Assembly (NCBI GenBank): GCA_947306175.1
Contig: CAMZFV010000012.1
Span: forward strand, 1 to 64,000
DNA from: an uncultured Prevotellaceae bacterium
GTDB lineage: Bacteria > Bacteroidota > Bacteroidia > Bacteroidales > Muribaculaceae
Direction: 5' to 3'
Length of the DNA: 64,000 nucleotides
Shown here: positions 24,577-31,833 of the stretch, in pieces
Position numbering within the stretch: the stretch's first letter is position 1
Layout: every line of letters begins with the position of its first letter
Made by a program: the position numbers and the translations under genes
The notes under the pieces: generated by a model
Seen by the model: only the letters and a program-made list of their open reading frames with translations
Database searches by the model: none
What the model was told of the DNA's origin: nothing

Positions 24577-25150
24577 TGGCGCATTCTTTTTCAAACAACA
24601 CAGACAACTTAACTTCAACTTGAACAACTTTTATGAACAGTTGAGCCGCTATTTCCGTCAAAAAGCAATGGGGTGGTTTTGCCTCCATTTTTGCAAACTG
24701 TTGATTTTCAGCATTTGTTTTGTTTGTCGCAAAACAAAAGGGGGTGGTGCGGGATTGATAAAGAATCTTAAAAGCATTTCAAAGACCTCCAGTGCAAAGG
24801 TACGAAACACAGGGATGGTCACACCATGATGAAAAGATTTTTTAGGCATTAGGCGTTAGGTTTTAGGCTTTAGGTTGGCATCCGCGCTCTTTTTTATTGC
24901 CTACGAATTAATCGAATTTAACGAATGGGCTGACGCGTTCTTTAGGGGAAACTTGAACAACTATAACAACCTTTTTTGTAACAACTGAATAGTCTGAACT
25001 TTCTGATGCTGACGCGTTCTTTCTTTAAACTACTAATTACGCTAATTTAGCTAAGGTGCATGCGCGCTCTTTTTTGTTCTTTGGGGGTTGCGCATGAGAA
25101 TTAATTCAAAATTGATGGGGATGGTTGATACAAAATCAGAGATTTTGTTG

Positions 25151-25158
25151 TATTTTTG
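25151..25158 (+). promoter_or_regulatory. Probable -7 box of the type I restriction-modification operon
   Basis: TATTTTTG, 22 bases before the ATG at 25181. The -33 partner is poor (TTG at 25125-25127, 23 bases upstream). Confidence 0.45.
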
Positions 25159-25180
25159 CCATCACAAAAATTTACAAGAA

Positions 25181-26629
25181 ATGCAGTACGAATCGACATT
25201 CAACGCGATAGACAATATCCTGCGCAACGAGGCGGGATGCTCCACCGAGCTGGATTACATCGAGCAGACCTCCTGGCTGCTTTTCCTCAAATACCTGGAT
25301 GACCTCGACCGTGAGCGCGAGGACAAGGCCCTGCTGTCGGGCAAGGACTACAAGCCCATCCTGACGGGCTACATGCGTTGGAGTCAGTGGGCCGCCCCCA
25401 AGAAGGCCGACGGCACCCCCGACACGGTCAATGCCATGACGGGTCCCGACCTGACCGCCTTTGTCGATGGCAAGTTGTTTCCCACGCTGCGAGAGTTCCA
25501 GAACACGGCCACCAGTGCCAAGACGCTGGAATACAAGATAGGCGAGATTTTTGCCGAATTGAAGAACAAGATCACCTCGGGCTACAACCTGCGCGAGGTC
25601 ATCAACCTCATCGACCAGCTCCATTTCCAGAGCGCCGAGGACAAGCACGAGATGACCGTCCTCTATGAGTCCAAAATCGCCAAGATGGGCAATGCCGGGC
25701 GCAACGGCGGCGAGTACTACACGCCGCGTCCCCTCATCCGCACCATTGTCAAGGTTGTGGACCCCAAAATCGGCGAGACGGTTTATGACCCTGCCTGCGG
25801 CTCGGCGGGCTTCCTGTGCGAGGCCTTTACCTACATGAGCCAGCGCGTCAAGAGCACCAGCGATGCCAAAACCTTGCAGGAGGACACCTTCTTCGGCAAG
25901 GAGAAGAAGCCGCTGCCCTATATCATCGCCACCATGAACATGATTTTCCACGGCCTGCAGGCCCCGAACATCATCCGTGGCAACACCCTGGCCGAGAATC
26001 TCTCGCAGATTCAGGAAAAGGACCGCAAGCACGTCATCCTCGCCAATCCGCCCTTTGGCGGCAGTGAGCGCGCCGAGGTCAAGCAGAACTTCGACATTAA
26101 CACGTCGGAGACCGCCTACATGTTCATGCAGCACTTCATCAAGATGATGAAGGCGGGTGGCCGTGCGGGCATCGTGATAAAAAATACCTTCTTGAGCAAC
26201 GGCGACGCGTCGGCCCTGCGCAAGTTGCTGCTCGACCAGTGTAACCTGCACACCGTCCTCGACCTGCCTGGTGGCGTGTTCCAGGGTGCAGGCGTGAAAA
26301 CCGTCGTGCTGTTCTTTGACAAGGGCACCCCGACGAAAAAGATTTGGTATTACCAACTCAACCCCGGGCGCAACCTGGGCAAGACCAATGCTCTGAACGA
26401 AAACGACCTCGCTGAGTTCCTTGAGTTCCAGAAGACCAAGCCCGACAGCGAGAACTCCTGGACCATTGACGTCGCATCGCTCGGCAGCGATTATGACCTC
26501 TCGGTCAAGAATCCCAACAAGGTCGAAGAAGTCGATGAACGCACCCCCAGCGAGATTGCTGAAAGCATCTATGCTCTTGGGCAGAAGAATCAGGCTCTCA
26601 TTTGCGAAATAATGGAGATGATGAAATGA
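25181..26629 (+). CDS. hsdM: Type I restriction-modification DNA methyltransferase HsdM
   Basis: A protein of 482 residues from MQYESTFNAIDNIL; an in-frame ATG at 25088 lies before the promoter box and is rejected. An N-terminal helical HsdM domain (about 1-130) precedes the N6-adenine methyltransferase core: GEYYTPRPLIRTIV, SAM-binding DPACGSAGF and the catalytic NPPF (289-292). It methylates adenine in the site chosen by HsdS and also forms the core of the restriction complex. HsdS starts inside its stop codon (ATGA), and HsdR follows. The gene is GC-rich, unlike the adjoining hsdS. Confidence 0.93.
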   Translation: MQYESTFNAIDNILRNEAGCSTELDYIEQTSWLLFLKYLDDLDREREDKALLSGKDYKPILTGYMRWSQWAAPKKADGTPDTVNAMTGPDLTAFVDGKLFPTLREFQNTATSAKTLEYKIGEIFAELKNKITSGYNLREVINLIDQLHFQSAEDKHEMTVLYESKIAKMGNAGRNGGEYYTPRPLIRTIVKVVDPKIGETVYDPACGSAGFLCEAFTYMSQRVKSTSDAKTLQEDTFFGKEKKPLPYIIATMNMIFHGLQAPNIIRGNTLAENLSQIQEKDRKHVILANPPFGGSERAEVKQNFDINTSETAYMFMQHFIKMMKAGGRAGIVIKNTFLSNGDASALRKLLLDQCNLHTVLDLPGGVFQGAGVKTVVLFFDKGTPTKKIWYYQLNPGRNLGKTNALNENDLAEFLEFQKTKPDSENSWTIDVASLGSDYDLSVKNPNKVEEVDERTPSEIAESIYALGQKNQALICEIMEMMK

Positions 26630-27741
26630 AAGAAGTAAAAAAAATAGTACCATTAAAAGATGTGTGCCTTGATTTCATCGTCCCTCAACGCGATAAACCG
26701 ACAGCATTTGATGGAAATATTCCATGGTGTAGGATTGAGGATATCGAAGGACGGTATCTTAATGGCTCGAAATCTTGTCAAAACGTCACAAAAGAACTTG
26801 CAGACAAAATGAATATGCACTTATGTCCCAAAGGAACGGTTATAAGTGCGTGTAGTGCTTCTATAGGTAATCAGGCTATCACGACAATAGATTGTTATAC
26901 CAATCAAACATTTATTGGGCTTGTTGTAAACCCCAATTTGCTTTATAATGTGTATTTATATTACTTTCTTGAATCTCAAACTAATAATCTTTTAAAACTT
27001 GGTCAAGGAGCAACTATTAAATATATTTCCAAAGATAAGTATAAGAGGATGTTGATTCCGCTCCCCTCTCTTTCCAAGCAGCAATCCATCGTTGATTATC
27101 TTGACTCAGCTTTTGCGCAAATCGACGAGCTGAAAAGTAATGCCGAAAGGCAACTCGCCGAGGCGCGCGCCCTCTTCCAATCGGCCCTTAAAGAAATGCT
27201 TGAGCCAAAAGAAGGGTGGGAAATCATGAAGTTAGGCGAATTTGCCTATATGAAAGCAGGTAATTTCGTAAAGGCATCAGAGATTTTCCCAGATTATAAA
27301 GAAGGATTATATCCTTGTTATGGAGGAAATGGTTTTCGTGGATATGTAAAAGAACCTAATCAAAATGGCGATTATTGCATGATTGGCAGACAAGGTGCAT
27401 TATGTGGATGTATTAACAGAGCGCAAGGCATATTTAGGACAACCGAACATGCTGTTATTGTAAAACCTTATAAAGATATACCTACGTCTTTGGTTTATTA
27501 CATGCTTGTTAGTCTTAATTTGAACAAATATGCTACAGGAGCGGCACAGCCTGGTTTGTCAGTTAATAATATTGCAGAGGCTGTAATTATTAGTGTGCCT
27601 CCATATGACGAGCAACAACACATTGCAGATACCCTCGACTCCCTTAAATCCAAGGTTGACCGCCTTCAAGAGAACTTTAACAAGATGTCTCAGGAGTGTG
27701 ACGCATTGAAACAAGCAATATTAAGACAAATATTTGAATAA
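26626..27741 (+). CDS. hsdS: Type I restriction-modification specificity subunit HsdS
   Basis: A protein of 371 residues from MKEVKKIVPLKD, whose ATG overlaps the hsdM stop. It has two target-recognition domains (about 1-130 and 195-315), each followed by a conserved helical spacer: LPSLSKQQSIVDYLDSAFAQIDELKSNAE and VPPYDEQQHIADTLDSLKSKVDRLQENF. Each recognition domain reads half of a bipartite site, and the helices set the gap between halves. Both recognition domains are AT-rich, while the spacers share the GC-rich composition of hsdM and hsdR. That pattern is typical of specificity domains exchanged by recombination. No inverted second hsdS copy is present, so phase variation is not indicated here. 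Confidence 0.92.
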   Translation: MKEVKKIVPLKDVCLDFIVPQRDKPTAFDGNIPWCRIEDIEGRYLNGSKSCQNVTKELADKMNMHLCPKGTVISACSASIGNQAITTIDCYTNQTFIGLVVNPNLLYNVYLYYFLESQTNNLLKLGQGATIKYISKDKYKRMLIPLPSLSKQQSIVDYLDSAFAQIDELKSNAERQLAEARALFQSALKEMLEPKEGWEIMKLGEFAYMKAGNFVKASEIFPDYKEGLYPCYGGNGFRGYVKEPNQNGDYCMIGRQGALCGCINRAQGIFRTTEHAVIVKPYKDIPTSLVYYMLVSLNLNKYATGAAQPGLSVNNIAEAVIISVPPYDEQQHIADTLDSLKSKVDRLQENFNKMSQECDALKQAILRQIFE

Positions 27742-27744
27742 GAT

Positions 27745-30210
27745 ATGGACGAGGCGACAACCAGACTGAAGAAGATTGACCCGGCGTTAAGGAACGTCGG
27801 CTGGGACGAGGTGCCGCAAAGCGAAATCCTCGTAGAGCAGAGTGCGTATATCGCTCCGGGCATGGTGTCGGCGATTCCGCAAAACCGCCACCCGAAAAAG
27901 GCTGACTATATCCTCGAGTACAAGAAGAAAAAGCTGGCGGTCATCGAGGCCAAGAGCGACGAGAAGAGTTATGCCGAGGGCATACCCCAGGCGAAACTCT
28001 ATGCCGAGTTGCTGCACATCCGCTTCACCTACGCCACCAACGGCAACGAGATTTGGCAAATCGACATGGGCGTGAAGGATGCCCAAGGCAACTATATCAT
28101 CCCCTCGTCCGAGGGCCCGGTAGATAAGTTCCCCTCGCCGCAGGAGCTGTGGCAGATGACCTATCCCGAGCAGAACGAGTGGCGTGACAAGTTCAACCTG
28201 TGCGCACTGAACCGTGGCGGTGGTCGCGAGCCCCGCTACTATCAGGAAATCGCCATCGACTCGGTACTGAACGCTGTCGCCAACGACAAGAAACGCATCC
28301 TGTTGACCATGGCGACGGGAACAGGAAAGACCTACACGGCCTTCCAAATCTGCTGGAAACTCTATCAGACCAACTGGAACACCCGTGGCACGTCGCAGAA
28401 GCCCCGCATCCTGTTTATCACCGACCGCAACATCCTGGCCAACCAGGCCAAGAATGACTTTGAGCAGTTTGACGAGGACGCCATGGAGCGCATCACTGCC
28501 GACCGCCTGCGTGCCGTCAGCGGTTCGGGTGCCCTGCGCGGTAAGCTGCCCACAGCTCGCCACCTGTATTTCACGATTTTCCAGACCATCATGGGCTGTC
28601 CCGATGGCAGCGAAACGCCTTACTACATGCAGTGGCCAAGGGATTTCTTTGACTTCATCATCATCGACGAGTGCCACCGTGGCGGCGCTAACGACGAGAG
28701 CGAGTGGCGCAAGCTGATGGAATGGTTTGATGCCGCCGTACAGCTGGGTATGACCGCCACGCCACGGCGCAAGGTCAACGCCAACACCTACAACTACTTT
28801 GGCGAGCCCGTGTATAGCTACTCCCTCAAGCAGGGCATCGAGGATGGATTCCTGACGCCCTACCGCGTGAGGTTCGCCACCAGCTATGTCGATACCTACA
28901 GCTACAACCCCTATGACAGCGTGGTGGGCGAGATTGAGATGGACAAGACCTATACCGAGAAGGATTTCTACCACGGCAATATCTACATGCGGGAGCGCGA
29001 CGAGCACCGCGTCAAGGAGCTGTTGAATAAAATCGACCCCAACGAGAAAACCATCGTCTTTTGCGCCAGCCAAGTGCATGCGCTGGAAATCGCGGCGATG
29101 ATCAACCAGCACAAGAAGGTGCCCGACAGCAACTATTGTGAGCGTGTCACTGCCGACGATGGCGACAAGGGTGAACAAAAGCTCAGGGAGTTCCAAAACA
29201 ACGACCTGCTGCGACCCACCATCCTGACCACGTCACAGAAACTCTCGACGGGCGTGGATGCCCGCAACGTGCGCAACATTGTGCTGCTGCGCCCCGTGGA
29301 TAACATCGTCGAGTTCAAGCAGATCATGGGACGCGGCACCCGCCTGTTTGACGGGAAATACTTCTTCACGCTCTACGACTTTGTGGGCGCGTCCAAGAAT
29401 TTCCAGGACCCCGAGTGGGACGGCGACCCCTTCTGCCCCGTGTGCGGCAACTACCCGTGCTCCTGCCATCAGAAACCGCCCAAGCCTTGCCCCAAGTGCG
29501 GCAAGATTCCGTGTGAGTGCCCGCCGCCACCGCCTCCCGGGCCGTGCCCCATTTGCGGACACCTGCCCTGTACCTGTGGCGGCAGCGGCAAACCCAAGAG
29601 CACCGTTATCGTGAAACTCTCCCCACTGCGTAGCCTGACGTTACTTCAAACCCATTGGGAGGAGCGCGTGCAGTTCGGCGACGAACTGATTACCATCGAG
29701 GAATATATCAAGCGCCTGTTCGGCGAGTTGCCCAAGTTCCTTGATGGCGTGGATGACCTGCGCGAGCGATGGGCTAGGCCCGAGACTCGCCAGCAGTTGC
29801 TCGACCTATTGGAACAATCAGGCTTCCAGGAAGAAAAACTCAACCTGGTGCGCCGCTTCCTGCAGCTGGAACAATGTGACATGCTCGACGTGTTGAGCTA
29901 CCTGGCCTACAATACCACGCCGCTTGACCGCCAGCGCCGTGCTGAAATCCTGCGCGCCCAAATGGAAAAGCAGAAGGTCGTCACAGAGAAGCAGGGTGAA
30001 TTTGCCGACTTCATCCTCAAGTTATATGTGGACAATGGCTTCAAGGAGTTGGGCATGGACAAGCTGCCCACGCTGATTGACATGAAATACCATTCCATCA
30101 GCGACGCGAAGACCCAGCTCAACATGAATCCCGCCCAGATGCGAGATTTCTTCCTGAACTTGCAGCATGAGCTGTATAATGGAGCAGGCGTGGTGGGCGC
30201 GTCGGCGTGA
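27745..30210 (+). CDS. hsdR: Type I restriction enzyme HsdR (EcoEI-like) with Cys-knuckle insert
   Basis: A protein of 821 residues. The N-terminal nuclease has ADYILEYKKKKLAVIEAKSD (Asp 54, Glu 68, Lys 70). The SF2 motor has MATGTGKT, IIIDECHRGG, GMTATP and the late motif IMGRGTRLFDGKYFFTLYDFVG. A striking insert at about 563-615 follows: three CPxCGxxPCxC units (12 cysteines) separated by proline-rich linkers, including a run of six prolines. Then comes the C-terminal EcoEI_R-type domain that binds HsdM. The length is otherwise normal for the family. The enzyme translocates unmodified DNA and cuts far from the site. The insert looks like a metal-binding or protein-contact module. Confidence 0.92.
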   Translation: MDEATTRLKKIDPALRNVGWDEVPQSEILVEQSAYIAPGMVSAIPQNRHPKKADYILEYKKKKLAVIEAKSDEKSYAEGIPQAKLYAELLHIRFTYATNGNEIWQIDMGVKDAQGNYIIPSSEGPVDKFPSPQELWQMTYPEQNEWRDKFNLCALNRGGGREPRYYQEIAIDSVLNAVANDKKRILLTMATGTGKTYTAFQICWKLYQTNWNTRGTSQKPRILFITDRNILANQAKNDFEQFDEDAMERITADRLRAVSGSGALRGKLPTARHLYFTIFQTIMGCPDGSETPYYMQWPRDFFDFIIIDECHRGGANDESEWRKLMEWFDAAVQLGMTATPRRKVNANTYNYFGEPVYSYSLKQGIEDGFLTPYRVRFATSYVDTYSYNPYDSVVGEIEMDKTYTEKDFYHGNIYMRERDEHRVKELLNKIDPNEKTIVFCASQVHALEIAAMINQHKKVPDSNYCERVTADDGDKGEQKLREFQNNDLLRPTILTTSQKLSTGVDARNVRNIVLLRPVDNIVEFKQIMGRGTRLFDGKYFFTLYDFVGASKNFQDPEWDGDPFCPVCGNYPCSCHQKPPKPCPKCGKIPCECPPPPPPGPCPICGHLPCTCGGSGKPKSTVIVKLSPLRSLTLLQTHWEERVQFGDELITIEEYIKRLFGELPKFLDGVDDLRERWARPETRQQLLDLLEQSGFQEEKLNLVRRFLQLEQCDMLDVLSYLAYNTTPLDRQRRAEILRAQMEKQKVVTEKQGEFADFILKLYVDNGFKELGMDKLPTLIDMKYHSISDAKTQLNMNPAQMRDFFLNLQHELYNGAGVVGASA

Positions 30211-30266
30211 TTTAACTGAAACCTTGAATGCGATATAACAGACGTAGTTTATTTTGTAGAATTATT

Positions 30267-30764
30267 ATGATAAGAAACGAAATATGGGAGGACATGAAAG
30301 CAGCTAAGACACAACAAAATAGCTGTCTTTACTATGTTGATAAAAAGCGCAAATTCAATCGAGGCTACAATTTTGCTATAATATTAATAGCAGGATTAGG
30401 AGCCTTTACGTTTTTTTTGAATCACTGGTGTGCATTTGCTACGACTTTAGCTGCCTCAATCATGGAAATGGTTAAAAGCTTTGTGCCAGCGGTGTGTCAA
30501 TCTGAAAAAGAACTTGTTGAACTGGATGATTTAGCTACATTTTATGGCAAAACTTTGTCTAAGCTTGAGGAAATGTGGAGTAATAATGAGTCTGGTCACG
30601 CTGATAACGATAAACTACAAAAAGAGTTATCTAAAATAAAGAGAAAGGTCGCTGAAAATGTGACGAAAACAAATAAGTTGATTCACTCACTTAGCGAAAA
30701 AGAAGATAAAAAGATTCAAGATAGTGTTATCGAATATTTAACAAGAAAGTATTATGGGAATTAA
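30267..30764 (+). CDS. Small two-helix membrane protein (SLATT-like) after hsdR
   Basis: A protein of 165 residues from MIRNEIWEDMKAAK; an upstream in-frame ATG (30228) is possible. The body has hydrophobic stretches NFAIILIAGLGAFTFFL and CAFATTLAASIMEMV (about 35-70), then a charged helical tail (about 75-165) ending LTRKYYGN. The arrangement resembles SLATT two-TM effectors, thought to form pores that cause abortive infection. It lies 56 bases after hsdR, is AT-rich and overlaps a tiny basic ORF. Membership of SLATT is a guess from topology and neighbourhood. Confidence 0.55.
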   Translation: MIRNEIWEDMKAAKTQQNSCLYYVDKKRKFNRGYNFAIILIAGLGAFTFFLNHWCAFATTLAASIMEMVKSFVPAVCQSEKELVELDDLATFYGKTLSKLEEMWSNNESGHADNDKLQKELSKIKRKVAENVTKTNKLIHSLSEKEDKKIQDSVIEYLTRKYYGN

Positions 30765-30894
30765 GAAGACTAAAAACAATCAGAAGGATCGCAAACAGAG
30801 AGACCAGAAGATAATTCCACATGTCACAACACCACCAAATGTCGGTCCACCACCGCGAAAACGACCTGATAAAAATAATATCATAGTGAAGTAG
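30754..30894 (+). CDS. 46-residue basic, proline-containing small ORF overlapping the 2TM gene
   Basis: The ATG at 30754 lies inside the last codons of the 2TM gene (11-base overlap, different frame), and the frame runs to TAG at 30892-30894. The product is highly basic at its N-terminus (MGIKKTKNNQKDRKQRDQK), then proline-rich (TTPPNVGPPPRKRPDK). The coupling resembles a partner or antidote of the upstream protein. No family is recognised, and chance is possible for so short a frame. Confidence 0.4.
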   Translation: MGIKKTKNNQKDRKQRDQKIIPHVTTPPNVGPPPRKRPDKNNIIVK

Positions 30895-30917
30895 GGGCGG
30901 TTCTTTTGATGTGAAAA

Positions 30918-31784
30918 ATGACGGGTAAGGAGATAATTGGGTATATGGAGTCGCTGCGGAATGAGAAGCAGCGGCGGGTGTTGATGGGGTTCTTCAAGAC
31001 GGGGCCGGGGCAGTATGGCGAGGGTGACGAGTTCTTGGGGCTGAAGGTGCCCCAGACGCGCCAGATCGTGAAACTGACCGCTAAAGACACTCCGCATGAC
31101 GAGGTGCCCGAACTGCTGATGTCTCGTTGGCATGAGGTTAGGCTCTGCGGCTTGCTGATTCTCGTGGAGAAGTTCGGCAAGTTGGCCACGAAACGCCTTG
31201 AAAACGATGAGGCGGCCATTGCTGGTCGCGATGAAATCGTAAAAATGTACCTCCAATACGCCGAGCGGGCCAACAACTGGGACTTGGTTGATCTATCGGC
31301 GCCCAAAATCCTCGGCCATTGGTTGCTGTTGCCCTGCTTCCCGGGAGACGCAAGATTTTGCGTCTCTACAGTGGGGATCGCAGCGACGGAGTCGCTGCGC
31401 ACAGGGACCCTGTCGCGGGAAGGAGACGCAAAATTTTGCGTCTCTACAATGGGTACGGAATATAAGCGGGAGATTATGGATGGCTTGGCGGCCAGTGCCT
31501 GTCTGTGGAAGCAGCGCATGGGAATGGTCTGCACCTGGAAGACCACCCAGGCGGGCGATCCCTCGTGGTGCCTGCGCTATGCCGAGTGGCACCTCCACCA
31601 TCCGCACGACCTGATGCACAAGGCCGTGGGCTGGATGCTGCGTGAGATGGGGAAGCGGTGCAGCATGGATCTGCTGCGCCAGTTCCTTGAGCAGCATGCC
31701 CATGAGATGCCCCGCACCGCCCTGCGTTATGCCATCGAGCAGATGTCTGACGATGAACGCAAGTACTGGATGACTGCCAATTAG
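30918..31784 (+). CDS. AlkD-like DNA alkylation repair protein with inserted palindromic element
   Basis: A protein of 288 residues. The HEAT-like AlkD core is clear on both sides: FFKTGPGQYGEGDEFLGLKVPQTR, NNWDLVDLSAPKILGHWLL, and after an insert, YKREIMDGLAASACLWKQRMGMV and MLREMGKR. AlkD glycosylases release bulky cationic alkylated bases. Family members are about 230-240 residues. The extra 40 or so residues (about 141-182; CFPGDARFCVST...GDAKFCVSTMG) coincide with a DNA element with two 32-bp palindromic copies (31344-31375 and 31422-31453). The insertion stays in frame without stops, so the protein may be functional, with a loop. Confidence 0.82.
   Translation: MTGKEIIGYMESLRNEKQRRVLMGFFKTGPGQYGEGDEFLGLKVPQTRQIVKLTAKDTPHDEVPELLMSRWHEVRLCGLLILVEKFGKLATKRLENDEAAIAGRDEIVKMYLQYAERANNWDLVDLSAPKILGHWLLLPCFPGDARFCVSTVGIAATESLRTGTLSREGDAKFCVSTMGTEYKREIMDGLAASACLWKQRMGMVCTWKTTQAGDPSWCLRYAEWHLHHPHDLMHKAVGWMLREMGKRCSMDLLRQFLEQHAHEMPRTALRYAIEQMSDDERKYWMTAN
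31344..31453. repeat. Palindromic repeat element inside the AlkD-like gene
   Basis: Two copies of GGAGACGCAAxATTTTGCGT plus CTCTACAxTGGG (31344-31375 and 31422-31453, 78-base period) flank two more palindromes, GCAGCGAC-GGA-GTCGCTGC (31380-31398) and CAGGG-A-CCCTG. The whole is translated in frame. Confidence 0.85.
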
Positions 31785-31833
31785 AAAACTTTTTATACTT
31801 TTGCAGAAAAACCCAACCAAACTATTTCCAGAT

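Larger units (their letters stand above)
24451..25180. other. Repeat-rich gap before hsdM
   Basis: Of 730 bases with no credible gene, it holds two heptamer tracts (24498-24576 and 24841-24876) and five short related motifs of the type GACGCGTTCTTT / GCGCGCTCTTTTTT (near 24575, 24882, 24929, 25008 and 25058). The TATTTTTG box for hsdM lies at 25151-25158. Confidence 0.6.

Noticed and set aside
25172..26653. Long open frame opposite hsdM
   Set aside because: It is a shadow of the methyltransferase gene; all catalytic motifs are on the plus strand.
31344..31453. Palindromes in the AlkD-like gene as a terminator or frameshift lesion
   Set aside because: No T-run follows and the frame continues with conserved AlkD sequence on both sides.
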